Notes: generated by a model from the letters alone, not told the origin. A stretch of 64,000 nt of DNA from Streptomyces griseus (GCF_900460065.1 NZ_UAVD01000001.1:62001-126000); one strand, 5' to 3'; positions 1-9,387 are shown, numbered from the stretch's first letter. Made by a program: numbers and translations.

Positions 1-396
1 GGCCCGGGTCCGGGCGGCGGTCCGGCCGTGAACGTCGTGGTGGCCGCCTGCTCGGTGCGCGGCAACCGGCTGCTGCTCGCCCAGCTGGTGGCGAACCTGC
101 TGGCCAACGCGGTCACGTACAACGTGCCGGGCGGCTCGGTGGAGGTCTCGCTGACCGGGGAGGGGACGCTGCGGGTGCGCAACACGGGACCGAGGGTCTC
201 GGAGGCCGACATCGCGGGGTTCTTCGAGCCGTTCCGGCGGGGCGAGGGACGGGACCGGATGGGGCCGGGGTCGGGCCTCGGCCTTTCGATCGTCCGGTCG
301 ATCGCGGTGGCCCACGGCGGCACGGTCACGGCGGTACCGGGCCCGGAGGGCGGCGGTCTCGCCGTGACCGTGCGGCTGCCGGCCGATCAGGTCTAG
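1..396 (+). CDS. Sensor histidine kinase, C-terminal ATPase part (5' truncated)
   Basis: The reading frame is open from the first base of the window, so only the last 131 codons are present. What remains is a HATPase_c (GHKL) fold: an N box ([14 protein letters not shown]), a degenerate G1 box written NTGP, an F box ([10 protein letters not shown]) and a G2 box ([18 protein letters not shown]). This is the ATP-binding end of a two-component sensor kinase that phosphorylates a response regulator; sensor, membrane and His-phosphoacceptor parts lie to the left of the window. The NTGP form of G1 is usual in VanS/CutS-like kinases. The stop codon shares the bases CTAG with the stop of the convergent VWA gene. 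The ligand and partner regulator cannot be inferred. Confidence 0.9.
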   Translation, partial: GPGPGGGPAVNVVVAACSVRGNRLLLAQLVANLLANAVTYNVPGGSVEVSLTGEGTLRVRNTGPRVSEADIAGFFEPFRRGEGRDRMGPGSGLGLSIVRSIAVAHGGTVTAVPGPEGGGLAVTVRLPADQV

Positions 397-2006
397 GCCG
401 TGCGCGCGGCGGTCCAGGCGGGCAGCCCGGCGAGGAGCTCGCGGTAGAGCTCGGCGTCCGCGATCTCGCGGGGCGCGGGGCCCGCGTGGAAGAAGCCGGT
501 GTTGGGGGCGCCGAGCTTCCGCAGGAAGTCGAAGCCCTTCCCGTCCTGCTCGCCGAAGGCGACGAACTGGAAGAACAGCGGCAGCCGTGCGGCCTCCGCG
601 AGAGCCTGCCGGGCGGCCTGCTTGGCGTCCGGCGGGCCGTCCGTCTGGAAGATCACGAGAGCCGGACCGGTGGCCTCCGTCTTCTCGTAGTGCGCGACGA
701 CCTCCTCGACCGCACGGTGGTAGTGCGTCCGGCCGAGACGGCCGAGGCCCGCGTGCAGTTCGTCGACGCGGCCCTCGTGTCCGGAGAGCTCGATGGCGCC
801 GGTGCCGTCGATGTCGGTCGAGAAGAAGACGACCGGCACGGTGGCGTCCTCGTCCAGGTGCGCGGCGAGCGCGAGCGCCCGGTCGCCGAGGTGCTGGGCG
901 CTGCCGTCCCTGTAGAACGGCCGCATCGAGCCGGAGCGGTCGAGCACCAGGTAGACGCGGGCGCGGAGACCGGTCAGACCGTGCGCCTTGAGGGCCGCCT
1001 GCGCCGCCTTGTACGGGGCGACGAGCTGCGGGGCACGCGACTTGACGCGCGCGAGCGTGGTGGCCGGCTTGCCGGGGGCGGCGGCGACGGGGCCGGTCGC
1101 GACGGCGACGGGCTCGGAGGTGGTGACGACCGGTTCGGGCGCGGGGGCGACGGCCGGCTCGGGGGTGGTGACGACCGGTTCGGGCGCGGGGGCGACGACC
1201 GGCTCCGGGGCGGCAGGGGGCGCCGGGGTCTCCGCGACGGTCGGGGTCTCCGGGGCATCCGTGGCCACCGGTGCCGCTGAGGCCTCGGGGGCCTTGGGAG
1301 CCTCAGGGGCCTCAGGGGCCTCGGCCTGGGCGGCCTGAGGCGGCTCGGTCGCGGTCTCGGGGGCCTTGACCGCCGCCTCGGGTGCGGCTTCCGCCTCCGT
1401 CTCGGCGGCGGCCTCCGGCTCGGTCTTCCGCTCCGGAGCGGGCTCCGGGGTCTCGTCGAGGTCGAAGTCGATCGTGATCGGCGTCGGCACGGGCGTGACG
1501 GGCGCGACGGGCGCATCGGCGGTCGCCGGCGCCTCCGGCGCGACGGCTTCCTCGGCGGTCACCGGGGCCTCGGCCGCGACGGCTTCCTCGGCGGTCGCCG
1601 GCTTCTCGGTGCCGACCGGCTCCTCGGCGGTCACCGGCTTCTCGACGGGGACCGGCTTCTCCGCCCTCGGCTCGTCCTCCGGGGCCGACTTCTGCGCGGG
1701 GACGGTCGGCGACGCCGGTGCGGCGGCCGCCTTGTCGAAGGCCTCCGCCACCAGGTCGGCGGCCGGCGAGCGGTCACGCTCCGTGGAGTCGGCGGTGGAC
1801 GGGAGCGAGGACGAGGTGGGGGACGAGGGCGAGGCCGGGGCCGGGATCGACGCCTTCGGCTCCGCCGCGGTACCGGCCTCCGAACGGGTCTCCGGCTCCG
1901 TCTCCTTGGGCTGAACGCGCTCGGCCTGGGGCGGGACGGTGGCCGTGGCCGGCTCGTCCTGCTCGGTGCGGCCGAACACCTTACGCAGCAAGCTCCGAAT
2001 GCCCAT
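393..2006 (-). CDS. VWA domain protein with long Pro/Ala/Glu-rich linker (TerF/TerY-like)
   Basis: The protein is 537 residues. The ATG at 2006 was chosen because a GAAAGG ribosome site lies just upstream; an ATG six codons earlier would overlap that site. A short basic N-terminus ([12 protein letters not shown]) is followed by about 300 residues of low-complexity Pro/Ala/Glu sequence, then a C-terminal von Willebrand A domain. The metal-binding MIDAS is visible as DRSGS at about residues 356-360, with later FQTDG and [17 protein letters not shown] segments. This VWA type is found in tellurium/stress (Ter) systems, where it is thought to bind partners in a metal-dependent way in the cytoplasm. 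There is no signal peptide. A TerB gene at 30.5 kb is a possible functional relative. Role unproven. Confidence 0.85.
   Translation of the reverse strand: MGIRSLLRKVFGRTEQDEPATATVPPQAERVQPKETEPETRSEAGTAAEPKASIPAPASPSSPTSSSLPSTADSTERDRSPAADLVAEAFDKAAAAPASPTVPAQKSAPEDEPRAEKPVPVEKPVTAEEPVGTEKPATAEEAVAAEAPVTAEEAVAPEAPATADAPVAPVTPVPTPITIDFDLDETPEPAPERKTEPEAAAETEAEAAPEAAVKAPETATEPPQAAQAEAPEAPEAPKAPEASAAPVATDAPETPTVAETPAPPAAPEPVVAPAPEPVVTTPEPAVAPAPEPVVTTSEPVAVATGPVAAAPGKPATTLARVKSRAPQLVAPYKAAQAALKAHGLTGLRARVYLVLDRSGSMRPFYRDGSAQHLGDRALALAAHLDEDATVPVVFFSTDIDGTGAIELSGHEGRVDELHAGLGRLGRTHYHRAVEEVVAHYEKTEATGPALVIFQTDGPPDAKQAARQALAEAARLPLFFQFVAFGEQDGKGFDFLRKLGAPNTGFFHAGPAPREIADAELYRELLAGLPAWTAARTA
1119..1196. 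repeat. Direct repeat, 33-bp copies with 45-bp period
   Basis: Two identical 33-bp copies (1119-1151 and 1164-1196) lie inside the linker of the VWA gene. They encode a 15-residue unit of the type EPVV(T/A)... and keep the reading frame. Shorter Thr-Ala-Glu-Glu/Glu-Ala-Pro repeats follow at about 1540-1640. This suggests slippage-driven length variation of the linker. Confidence 0.75.
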
Positions 2007-2213
2007 GGGCGAGGCCTTTCGCATGAGTTGAGTGCGGTGAATGTCCGACCTGGGCGAATTCATCCCTGGCCAGGACGGATACGTAAGGTTAGCGGCCGGA
2101 TCCGGCCGTTCGCCGGTGCGGCCCACCGCTGCGTCAACCGAGCCGAAACCGTTCCCGGGCCGAGTCCACGACCGTGCACGCCATCGGACCCCAAGGGCAC
2201 AGCGGTGGCCCGG

Positions 2214-2235
2214 ACTTCACCCGCCGTTCACCGGG
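2214..2235 (+). promoter_or_regulatory. Probable PHO box (PhoP binding site) upstream of phoX
   Basis: Two adjacent 11-nt units, ACTTCACCCGC and CGTTCACCGGG, match the direct-repeat units of Streptomyces PHO boxes (consensus near GTTCACCCGCC). The site lies 65-86 bases before the chosen GTG start of a phosphatase gene, the expected place for PhoR-PhoP control under phosphate limitation. The rest of the divergent gap 2007-2299 holds only a 16-bp palindrome (2093-2108) and no gene. Confidence 0.6.
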
Positions 2236-2299
2236 AGTCCCTCGGACCGCGTGGAGGCGCCCATACCGTCACGCACGACACCAGACGGAGGGAATCCAC

Positions 2300-4369
2300 G
2301 TGCGCAACCTGCTGCCGTTCATCAGCTCGCATCCCGGTGGGCGTTCCGCGCTGACCTGCCGCTTCCGCTGCGGGGACGCCTGTTTCAAGGAGACGCCCAA
2401 CACCAGCGACAACGAGTACGCCGGCGACATCATCGCCGGTGCCGTGTCGCGCCGCTCGATGATGCGCGCCGCCGCCGTGGTCACCGTCGCCACCGCCGCC
2501 GGTACCGCGGCCCTGACCGGGCCGAGCGCCCCGCAGGCCGAGGCCGTGGCGCTCGCCGGACACGGGCACCAACCGGGCCACCCCCACAAACCGGCCCCGT
2601 CCGGGGCGCGCGGCCTGCGGTTCTCGCCGGTCGCGCCCAACAAGGACGACAAGGTGACCATCCCCGACGGGTACGCCCAGAACGTGGTGATCCGCTGGGG
2701 CGAGCCGATCCTGCGCGGCGCGCCCGCCTTCAACCCGGACAAGCAGACGGCGAAGGCCCAGGCCGGCCAGTTCGGGTACAACAACGACTTCCTCTCCCTG
2801 CTCCCGCTGCGCGGCGAGCGGGGGCGGCAGGTCATGGTCGCGAACCATGAGTACACGGACGAGATCCTCATGTTCCGCGGCTACGATCCGGCCAACCCGA
2901 CCCGTGAGCAGGTGGAGATCGCCTGGGCGGCGCACGGACTCTCCGTGGTCGTCGTCCAGGAGGAGAACCGCACCGGCAAGCTGGGTCCGGTCAACCGGCA
3001 CCCGCTGAACCGCCGTCTGACCGCGACCAGCGAATTCCGCATGACGGGCCCGGCCGCGGGCAGCACCCTGCTGCGCACCTCCGCGGACCGTTCCGGCCGC
3101 AAGGTGCTCGGCACCCTCAACAACTGTGCGGGCGGCACGACTCCGTGGGGCACCACGCTGCACGGCGAGGAGAACTTCAACCAGTACTTCGCCAACGGCA
3201 CCACCGACATGCACAAGCGGTACGGGATCGGCACGAGCGCGACCGAGCGCAAGTGGGAGCGGTTCGACCGCCGGTTCGACCTGGCGAAGGAGCCCAACGA
3301 GGCCAACCGCTTCGGCTGGGTCGTCGAACTCGACCCGTACGACCCGGACTCCACCCCGCGTAAGCGGACCGCGCTGGGCCGGTTCAAGCACGAGGCGGCC
3401 CAGCCCCGGCTCACCTCCGACGGTCGTCCGGTCGTCTACATGGGCGACGACGAGAAGTTCGACTACCTGTACAAGTTCGTCTCCAGCAAGCGGATGAAGA
3501 AGGGCAACTCGCGGGCGGCCCGCGAACACAACCTGACGCTGCTGGACGAGGGCACCCTGTACGTCGCCAAGCTGAGCGGCGACTCGCCGGTCACCGAGAT
3601 CGACGGCAGCGGAAAGCTCCCCGACGACGGGGAGTTCGACGGCAGCGGCGTCTGGATCCCGCTGGCCACCGGCACCACGTCGCACGTGCCCGGCATGACC
3701 GCCGACGAGGTGTACGTCTACACGCGCCTCGCCGGTGACAAGGTCGGCGCGACCAAGATGGACCGCCCCGAGGACGTCGAGCCCTCGCCGCGCACCGGCC
3801 GGGTCTACGTGGCGCTCACCAACAACTCCGACCGCGGCAAGGCGGGCAAGCCCGGCGCGGACGAGGCGAACCCGCGCAACAGCAACAAGCACGGGCAGAT
3901 CCTGGAGCTCGCGGAGAACTGGGACGACCCCACGAGCGACGGCTTCGCCTGGCGGCTGTTCCTCGTCGCGGGCGACCCGGACGACCCGGCGACCTACTTC
4001 GCCGGCTTCCCCAAGGAGAGCGTCAGCCCCATCTCCTGCCCGGACAACGTGGCGTTCGACGCGCACGGCAACCTGTGGATCTCCACGGACGGCAACGCGC
4101 TCGGCTCGCACGACGGGCTGTTCGGCGTGGCGACCCACGGTGACCGGCGCGGGGAGCTGAAACAGTTCCTCACCGTCCCGGCCGGGGCCGAGACCTGCGG
4201 TCCGGTCATCCAGGACCGCCGCGTCCTGGTCGCGGTCCAGCACCCGGGCGAGATCGACGGGGCGTCCGTCGAGAAGCCGGCGAGCGTCTGGCCCGACGGT
4301 CCGGGCAAGATCGTCCGTCCCTCCGTCGTCGCCGTCTGGCGCAAGGACGGGCGCGACATCGGCGTGTGA
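2300..4369 (+). CDS. phoX: PhoX-type alkaline phosphatase (DUF839), Tat-exported
   Basis: The GTG at 2300 is preceded by GGAGGGAA at 2286-2293, giving 689 residues. PhoX enzymes are Ca/Fe-dependent phosphomonoesterases that release phosphate outside the membrane. The twin-arginine motif SRRSMMR is at residues 50-56 followed by an Ala/Val-rich h-region; the 50-residue n-region, which contains a CRFRCGDAC segment, is unusually long but typical of the family. Family signatures include GTLNNCAGGTTPWGTTLHGEENFNQ (split here only for description: NNCAGGTTPWGTT then GEENFNQ), VYMGDDEKFDYLYKFV and the C-terminal DNVAFD/GNLWISTDGN blade segments. It is transcribed alone, with a likely PHO box upstream and a strong hairpin after the stop. 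A phosphate-starvation phosphatase is the best reading. Confidence 0.9.
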   Translation: MRNLLPFISSHPGGRSALTCRFRCGDACFKETPNTSDNEYAGDIIAGAVSRRSMMRAAAVVTVATAAGTAALTGPSAPQAEAVALAGHGHQPGHPHKPAPSGARGLRFSPVAPNKDDKVTIPDGYAQNVVIRWGEPILRGAPAFNPDKQTAKAQAGQFGYNNDFLSLLPLRGERGRQVMVANHEYTDEILMFRGYDPANPTREQVEIAWAAHGLSVVVVQEENRTGKLGPVNRHPLNRRLTATSEFRMTGPAAGSTLLRTSADRSGRKVLGTLNNCAGGTTPWGTTLHGEENFNQYFANGTTDMHKRYGIGTSATERKWERFDRRFDLAKEPNEANRFGWVVELDPYDPDSTPRKRTALGRFKHEAAQPRLTSDGRPVVYMGDDEKFDYLYKFVSSKRMKKGNSRAAREHNLTLLDEGTLYVAKLSGDSPVTEIDGSGKLPDDGEFDGSGVWIPLATGTTSHVPGMTADEVYVYTRLAGDKVGATKMDRPEDVEPSPRTGRVYVALTNNSDRGKAGKPGADEANPRNSNKHGQILELAENWDDPTSDGFAWRLFLVAGDPDDPATYFAGFPKESVSPISCPDNVAFDAHGNLWISTDGNALGSHDGLFGVATHGDRRGELKQFLTVPAGAETCGPVIQDRRVLVAVQHPGEIDGASVEKPASVWPDGPGKIVRPSVVAVWRKDGRDIGV

Positions 4370-4393
4370 GGCCCGGCGGGCGGGCCCGGGGCC

Positions 4394-4429
4394 CGGTGGG
4401 CGGGCGGCCTCGTCGCCGCCCGCCCACCG
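4394..4429 (+). terminator. Hairpin terminator after phoX
   Basis: A perfect 15-bp inverted repeat (4394-4408 with 4415-4429) with a 6-base loop follows the phoX stop by 24 bases. There is no T-tract, as is common for Streptomyces terminators. Confidence 0.75.
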
Positions 4430-4441
4430 TCCGGTCCGCAC

Positions 4442-4447
4442 TACAGT
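4442..4447 (+). promoter_or_regulatory. -10 element, likely leaderless start of the S4 gene
   Basis: TACAGT ends 7 bases before the ATG at 4455, so transcription would begin at or next to the start codon. No purine-rich ribosome site precedes the ATG. Both facts fit a leaderless mRNA. Confidence 0.5.
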
Positions 4448-4454
4448 CGGACCC

Positions 4455-4868
4455 ATGGTTTCCGGTGACGCGCCGCAGGCGGAGGGAAGCGTCCGGGTCG
4501 ACGTGTGGATCTGGTCGGTCCGGCTGACGAAGACCCGTGCCCAGGCGGCCGCCGCCTGCCGGGCGGGACATGTGAAGGTCGGCGGTGAGCGCGCCAAGCC
4601 CGCCCAGGCCGTACGGGTGGGCGACGAGGTGCGGCTCCGGCACGCGGGGCGGGACCGGGTGGTCGTCGTCTCCAAGATCGTGAAGAAGCGGGTCGGCCCT
4701 CCCGTGGCCGTGGAGTGCTTCGTCGACAACAGCCCGCCCCCGCCGCCCCGGGAGATCGCGATCCAGGTGCCCGTGCGGGACCGGGGCGCGGGCCGTCCGA
4801 CCAAACGCGACCGCCGGGAGATGGAGCGCCTTCAGGGGCACCCGCAGGGGCACCCGCCGGGGCGCTGA
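4455..4868 (+). CDS. S4-domain RNA-binding protein (Hsp15/YrfH-like)
   Basis: This 137-residue protein has an N-terminal S4 RNA-binding domain at about residues 15-62 (VDVWIWSVRLTKTRAQAAAACRAGHV, then V-G-G-E-R-A-K-P). The tail is basic and contains RPTKRDRREMERL, as in the Hsp15 family, which binds stalled 50S-peptidyl-tRNA complexes. The domain order and length match that family. A role in ribosome rescue or heat stress is inferred from family membership only. The gene stands alone between the phoX terminator and the parS palindrome, and its mRNA is probably leaderless. Confidence 0.85.
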   Translation: MVSGDAPQAEGSVRVDVWIWSVRLTKTRAQAAAACRAGHVKVGGERAKPAQAVRVGDEVRLRHAGRDRVVVVSKIVKKRVGPPVAVECFVDNSPPPPPREIAIQVPVRDRGAGRPTKRDRREMERLQGHPQGHPPGR

Positions 4869-4871
4869 GAG

Positions 4872-4907
4872 GGCCGTCCGGTGTTTCACGTGAAACACCG
4901 GACGGCC
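4872..4907. terminator. 36-bp perfect palindrome between convergent genes
   Basis: Bases 4872-4889 are the exact reverse complement of 4890-4907. It sits 4 bases after the stop of the S4 gene and 24 bases before the stop of the convergent DUF2630 gene, so the transcript from either side could fold into a long stem. Its centre is a parS sequence, listed separately. Confidence 0.75.
4882..4897. other. parS, ParB-binding centromere site
   Basis: TGTTTCACGTGAAACA matches the bacterial parS consensus at all 16 positions. ParB spreads from such sites to organise and segregate the chromosome, and in Streptomyces helps during sporulation. Most Streptomyces copies cluster near oriC, with a few further away. 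No second copy was noticed in the window. Confidence 0.85.
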
Positions 4908-4930
4908 GCCCCCGGCCCACCGGGAGCCGG

Positions 4931-5176
4931 TCAGCTCTGGTATCCCTCCACCTCGTCGGCGGGGCGGACCCTCGCCGTCGAGGGGTCCTCGCCGTACTCG
5001 CTGAGCGCCCGCCGCCGGCGCAGCAGGTCCCAGCACTGGTCGAGCTGGACCTCCACCGCCCGCAACCGGGCCTTCTCCTCCGTGGACAGGCCCATGTTCG
5101 CCACGGAGCGGTCGCGCAGGTCGCGCTCCTCGGAGACCAGTCCGTCGATGTTCTCGAAGATGTCGCGGTCGGCCAT
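4931..5176 (-). CDS. DUF2630 family protein
   Basis: The protein has 81 residues and starts at an ATG preceded by GGAGAGG. It matches the small actinobacterial DUF2630 family along its length: I-x(3)-LV-x-EE-x-(D/H)-LR near the start, then LRAVEVQLDQCWDLLRRRRA and a C-terminal D-P-x-x-ARVRP...VEGYQS. It is predicted to be helical, acidic and cytoplasmic. No function is known. It lies 59 bases downstream of the membrane-protein gene on the same strand and may be co-transcribed with it. Confidence 0.88.
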   Translation of the reverse strand: MADRDIFENIDGLVSEERDLRDRSVANMGLSTEEKARLRAVEVQLDQCWDLLRRRRALSEYGEDPSTARVRPADEVEGYQS

Positions 5177-5235
5177 GACGCCTCTCCCGGGTCGCTCGTC
5201 GGCGGTCACGGATCCACTCTCACCCCCGCGCCGCC

Positions 5236-6138
5236 TCATCGCATGTCGGCCGCGGACCGTCTGTTCCGCAGGAGCAGCCGGGCCAGCACCGCCCCCACGA
5301 GGAGGGCCGCACCGACCGCCAGCACCACCCACACCGTGGTTCGCAGGGAAGCGGTCAGGGCGTCGACCACGGCGGCTGCCGCGTCCCGGTCGCCGTCCGG
5401 TACCTCGTCCAGCACCCGGCTCCGGCCGACCGCCACCAGCACCCGGAGCACGATCGCCCCGAGCACGAAGCCGACGCCCACGGTCGCGGTGGCCCACAGC
5501 CCGGCCCGCAGCCCGCGCCGTACGGTGGCGACGCCCACCACCAGGACGAGGAACACCAGCGTGGCGACGGCCGGCCAGATGCTGCAGTAACGGAGCCACC
5601 GGAACGAGCTCCTGAGGTCGTCGGCCTGGCCGGGGCCGAGCACGGTGATCTCCGTCCGCTGGACCGGGATCTGGTCGGCGAAGGGCACGCCGTCACGGAC
5701 CAGATCCTGTTTGACCTGCTCGATCACCGGGGCCAGATCGATCGTCACGGCCTCCCCGCTGTCGCCGTCCAGGGCGGCCGCCACCGCTTGGTGGGCCGCC
5801 CGGTTCGCGGCGTCCCAGGCGTTCCGGAAGGCCTCGGTGGTGGTGAACGACCGCACGGTCTCGTGCAGGAACTCCCGCACCGTGTCCTGGAGCGGCCCGA
5901 GATCGATCTGCCGCATCGCCTCCTCGGTGACCAGGTCCGCGACGGTGTTCCGCACCGCCGGGTCGGAGGAGAGCGGCGACACGGCGGCGACGTACCGGTC
6001 GGTGTCGTCGATCTCCAGGTCGACCCAGGCGGAGAGCGCGCTCAACGGCACGAGGACGGCGAGCAGAACGACCAGCACCGCCGAGAAGGCCGCGGTGGTC
6101 GCCGAGACTGCCGAGGGCGCCGAGGAAGAGGTCCGCAC
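5236..6138 (-). CDS. Conserved membrane protein with large extracytoplasmic loop
   Basis: The predicted 300-residue protein has one N-terminal membrane segment (about 14-36), a loop of about 150 residues, and three C-terminal membrane segments (starting near 184, 215 and 268), ending in a basic tail (LLLRNRRSAADMR). The loop carries DDTDRYVAAVSPLSSDPAV and a run of amphipathic helices. This arrangement recurs in hypothetical actinobacterial proteins; no function is known. The GTG at 6138 is used because no better-placed start is in frame; the nearby GGTGGA is too close to be a good ribosome site, so the start is uncertain. It is divergent from the gene at 6271. Confidence 0.75.
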   Translation of the reverse strand: MRTSSSAPSAVSATTAAFSAVLVVLLAVLVPLSALSAWVDLEIDDTDRYVAAVSPLSSDPAVRNTVADLVTEEAMRQIDLGPLQDTVREFLHETVRSFTTTEAFRNAWDAANRAAHQAVAAALDGDSGEAVTIDLAPVIEQVKQDLVRDGVPFADQIPVQRTEITVLGPGQADDLRSSFRWLRYCSIWPAVATLVFLVLVVGVATVRRGLRAGLWATATVGVGFVLGAIVLRVLVAVGRSRVLDEVPDGDRDAAAAVVDALTASLRTTVWVVLAVGAALLVGAVLARLLLRNRRSAADMR

Positions 6139-6270
6139 TCCACCAGGGAAGCCCGTACGGGGCCGGGCCGCTCCGGGCCGTACGCCATTCGAGTTGCCGG
6201 GTGGCGCGGACGGGTGTGCTCTGGAGGGAACGGGGGCGTGCGACGGGGGCGACGGAAGGAGCTGTCCGCG

Positions 6271-6678
6271 ATGGCCACACACGCAGCGATGCCCGGCCGC
6301 AGCGGTTCCCGCGCCCATGCGCGGACCCGCCACCACACCCCGCTCGCCTGGGCACTGCCCCTGGTGCTCGGCGTGATCTACGGGTTCTACGCGGCGTTCA
6401 TCCGTCGCGACGGCGGCCCCAGCACCGGCGGACAGGTCCTGCTCGGACTCGTCGCCGGCGCCGCTCTGGCGGTCCTGTGCTTCGCGCTGGGCCGCATCCA
6501 GCGCTCGCTGCCGCGCGAACTGCGGGCAGCCGCGTACGGCGCGCTGACCGCGTGCGCCATCGGCTTCCTGGTGAGCCTCACCGACACCAGCGTGCTGAGG
6601 TCGACGGGGCTCGGTCTGGTCGTCGGCGCGGGTGTCCTCATCATCTCCTTCTACGTCTTCTACACGCGGGAGACCTGA
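6271..6678 (+). CDS. Small four-helix membrane protein
   Basis: The ATG is preceded by GGAAGGAG at 6254-6261, giving 135 residues. After a basic N-terminus (about 22 residues) there are four hydrophobic segments near residues 24-42, 54-72, 87-101 and 112-131. No enzymatic motif is present. It reads as a conserved Streptomyces hypothetical membrane protein; I do not recognise the family. A strong hairpin follows the stop. Confidence 0.75.
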   Translation: MATHAAMPGRSGSRAHARTRHHTPLAWALPLVLGVIYGFYAAFIRRDGGPSTGGQVLLGLVAGAALAVLCFALGRIQRSLPRELRAAAYGALTACAIGFLVSLTDTSVLRSTGLGLVVGAGVLIISFYVFYTRET

Positions 6679-6750
6679 GTCCCGCACACCCGGGGGACCT
6701 GCCTCCCGCCCGTCCGTCCGGGGCCCGGTCCCGGCCCTTTCCGCCCGCGT

Positions 6751-6783
6751 GCGCGGCTGCCAGATCCCATCTGGCAGCCGCGC
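6751..6783 (+). terminator. Hairpin terminator
   Basis: Perfect 15-bp stem (6751-6765 with 6769-6783) with a 3-base loop, 73 bases after the small membrane-protein gene and before the FMN reductase gene. Confidence 0.75.
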
Positions 6784-6888
6784 CCCCGCGTCTGGCGCCC
6801 CAGAGGTGAGGGAGCTGGACGGGCCGGACCGGGCGGGAGGTCCGGGCGGCCCGGTCGGCGGCGGAGGCCGCGGGAGGAGGAGCGGGGG

Positions 6889-7503
6889 ATGACGACGGAC
6901 CAGAGCGCCGGCGGGAGCGCCGGGGGAGGCCGGGACGGGGGGACGGGCCTTCCCCTGCGCGTCGCGGTGATCATCGGCAGCACCCGCGAGGGCCGCGTCG
7001 GCGATGCGGTCGGCCGCTGGTTCATGGAGCGAGCCCGGGAGCGGAGCGAGTTGGACCTCGCCGTGCTGGATCTCGCCGACTACGACTTCCCCGTCCACTA
7101 TCCGGGGCGGGCGACCGGGCAGATGGCGGAGTTCACCGAGGAGATCGCCAGGGCCGAGGCCTTCGTCGTGGTCACCCCGGAGTACAACCGCTCGTTCCCC
7201 GCCTCCCTGAAACAGGCCATCGACTTCGCCTACGAGGAGTGGCAGACCAAACCGGTCGCCTTCGTGAGCTACGGACACGGTTCCGCCGGGCTGTACGCCG
7301 TGGAGCAGCTGCGTTCGGTCTTCACCGAGCTGCACACGGTGACGTTGCGAAACGGGGTCGCGCTCGACTTCCTCCGGCAGCCGCTGGAGGGCCACCCCGG
7401 TGACACCGGCCGGGACCGGTCCGTGGGGCTGATGCTCGACCAGCTCGGCTGGTGGGGCTGGGCTCTGCGCGAAGCGCGAGCCGTCCGCCCGTACGTCTCA
7501 TGA
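6889..7503 (+). CDS. NADPH-dependent FMN reductase
   Basis: The 204-residue protein has a flavodoxin-like fold. The phosphate-binding loop is visible as [15 protein letters not shown] (about residues 24-38), and the flavin-contacting [26 protein letters not shown] (two adjacent stretches) and SYGHGSAG match the NADPH-dependent FMN reductase/azoreductase-like family. It would transfer electrons from NAD(P)H through bound FMN to quinones, flavins or azo compounds in the cytoplasm. A Gly-rich stretch of about 20 residues precedes the fold. The upstream purine-rich run supports the ATG. It lies 58 bases before the ABC transporter genes, so weak co-transcription is possible. Confidence 0.85.
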   Translation: MTTDQSAGGSAGGGRDGGTGLPLRVAVIIGSTREGRVGDAVGRWFMERARERSELDLAVLDLADYDFPVHYPGRATGQMAEFTEEIARAEAFVVVTPEYNRSFPASLKQAIDFAYEEWQTKPVAFVSYGHGSAGLYAVEQLRSVFTELHTVTLRNGVALDFLRQPLEGHPGDTGRDRSVGLMLDQLGWWGWALREARAVRPYVS

Positions 7504-7561
7504 GCTCCCGGCACCGGACACCGATCACCGACCTCCTCCGACGACCCACAAGGAATGGATC

Positions 7562-8533
7562 ATGAGCACAGAACTGGCCATCGAGACCACGGGGCTGGTG
7601 AAGGTCTTCGGCGACAACCGCGCGGTGGACGGCATCGACCTCGCCGTCCCCACCGGCACCGTCTACGGCGTCCTCGGACCCAACGGCGCCGGGAAGACCA
7701 CCGCCGTCCGCATGCTGGCGACCCTGCTGCGCCCCGACGGCGGCACGGCCCGGGTGTTCGGCAAGGACGTCGTCAAGGAAGCCGACGCGGTCCGCAGCCG
7801 GGTCAGCCTGACCGGCCAGTACGCCTCGGTGGACGAGGACCTGACCGGGGTGGAGAACCTCGTCCTGCTCGCCCGGCTGCTCGGCCACTCCAAGCCGGCG
7901 GCCCGCGACCGGGCGGCCCAGCTGCTCGAAGGGTTCGGGCTGAGCGAGGCCGCGGGCAGGCAGGTGAAGAACTACTCGGGAGGCATGCGGCGGCGCATCG
8001 ACATCGCCGCGTCCATCCTCAACACCCCGGACGTGCTGTTCCTGGACGAACCGACCACCGGACTCGACCCCCGCAGCCGCAACCAGGTGTGGGACATCGT
8101 GCGGGCGGTCGTCGCCCACGGCACCACGGTCCTGCTGACCACCCAGTATCTGGACGAGGCCGACCAACTGGCCTCCCGTGTCGCGGTGATCGACCACGGC
8201 AAGGTCATCGCCGAGGGCACCAAGGGCGAGCTCAAGGCCTCCGTGGGCGCCGGCACCGTCCATGTGCGGCTGCGGGACGCCGGCCGGCGGGCCGAGGCGC
8301 AGCGGGTGCTGGCGCTCGCTCTGAACGCGGAGGTCCAGCTGGAAGCGGACCCGGTGGCGCTGACCGCCCGGGTCGACGGCCGAAGCACCGAGCAGGGGGC
8401 CGCGGAACAGGCCGGTCGGGCCCTGGCCGAGCTGGCCCGCCTCGGCATCACGGTCGACAACTTCTCGCTGGGACAGCCCAGCCTCGACGAGGTCTTCCTC
8501 GCACTCACGGACAAGAAGGGAGTGGCGGCATGA
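7562..8533 (+). CDS. ABC transporter ATP-binding protein (DrrA family)
   Basis: This 323-residue ATPase has a Walker A motif GPNGAGKT (about residues 39-46), a Q-loop ([14 protein letters not shown]), a signature YSGGMRRR and a Walker [12 protein letters not shown]. The C-terminal extension after the H-loop ([12 protein letters not shown]) ends in a [14 protein letters not shown] motif, characteristic of the daunorubicin-resistance DrrA family. It energises the adjacent permease to export a drug or lipid-like compound. AAGGAAT supports the start, and the last bases overlap the permease start (ATGA). Confidence 0.93.
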   Translation: MSTELAIETTGLVKVFGDNRAVDGIDLAVPTGTVYGVLGPNGAGKTTAVRMLATLLRPDGGTARVFGKDVVKEADAVRSRVSLTGQYASVDEDLTGVENLVLLARLLGHSKPAARDRAAQLLEGFGLSEAAGRQVKNYSGGMRRRIDIAASILNTPDVLFLDEPTTGLDPRSRNQVWDIVRAVVAHGTTVLLTTQYLDEADQLASRVAVIDHGKVIAEGTKGELKASVGAGTVHVRLRDAGRRAEAQRVLALALNAEVQLEADPVALTARVDGRSTEQGAAEQAGRALAELARLGITVDNFSLGQPSLDEVFLALTDKKGVAA

Positions 8534-9387
8534 GCACCGCGACCGCCAAGACGGAGCTGGAGGGCGTCGAGCTCGCCGCGCCGGACCAGGAACGCCTCTC
8601 GGCGCTCCTGGTGGGCCAGGAGCGCCCGCCGAGGCCCAGTGCCCTGTCGGCCTCGATGACCTTCGGCTGGCGCGCCATGCTGAAGATCAAGCACGTGCCG
8701 GAACAGCTTTTCGACGTGACGGCTTTTCCGATCATGCTGGTCCTGATGTACACGTATCTCTTCGGAGGGGCGCTGGCGGGCTCCACGGAGGAGTACATCC
8801 AGTTCCTGCTGCCCGGCATCATGGTGATGAGCGTCGTGATGATCACGATGTACACCGGTGTCGCGGTGAACACGGACATCGCCAAGGGCGTCTTCGACCG
8901 GTTCCGCACGCTGCCGATCTGGCGGCCCGCCCCGATGGTCGGCTATCTGCTCGGCGACGTCCTGCGGTATCTGCTGGCGTCGGCGGTGATGCTCGGCATC
9001 GGCATGATCATCGGCTTCCGCCCGGACGGCGGTGTGCTCGGCGTGCTGGCGGGCGTCGCGCTGCTGATCGTGTTCTCGTTCGCGTTCTCCTGGATCTGGA
9101 CGATGTTCGGACTGCTGCTGCGCTCGGAGAAGTCGGTGATGGGCGTCAGCATGATGGTGATCTTCCCTCTGACGTTCCTCAGCAACGTCTTCGTCGACCC
9201 GAAGACGATGCCGGGCTGGCTCCAGGCCTTCGTGAACAACAGCCCGGTCACCCACCTCGCCACGGCGGTGCGTGAGCTGATGGAGGGCGACTGGCCGGCC
9301 TCCGACATCGCCTGGACGCTGGGCTGGGCCGGGGTGCTCCTGGTGGTCTTCGGCGCGGTGACGATGCGGCTCTACAACCGGAAGTGA
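8530..9387 (+). CDS. ABC-2 type permease (DrrB family)
   Basis: The 285-residue membrane partner of the preceding ATPase starts inside its stop codon, a four-base ATGA overlap that implies coupled translation. A 45-residue cytoplasmic N-terminus leads to six membrane segments, and the DrrB/ABC-2 signatures are present: [30 protein letters not shown] and [19 protein letters not shown] followed by [15 protein letters not shown]. The substrate cannot be read from sequence. No TetR gene is adjacent; the downstream MerR-PP2C gene is a possible but unproven regulator. Confidence 0.92.
   Translation: MSTATAKTELEGVELAAPDQERLSALLVGQERPPRPSALSASMTFGWRAMLKIKHVPEQLFDVTAFPIMLVLMYTYLFGGALAGSTEEYIQFLLPGIMVMSVVMITMYTGVAVNTDIAKGVFDRFRTLPIWRPAPMVGYLLGDVLRYLLASAVMLGIGMIIGFRPDGGVLGVLAGVALLIVFSFAFSWIWTMFGLLLRSEKSVMGVSMMVIFPLTFLSNVFVDPKTMPGWLQAFVNNSPVTHLATAVRELMEGDWPASDIAWTLGWAGVLLVVFGAVTMRLYNRK

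Noticed and set aside
2093..2108. 16-bp palindrome CGGCCGGATCCGGCCG upstream of phoX
   Set aside because: Short GC palindromes of this kind occur often by chance in this composition; no reason to call it an operator beyond its location.
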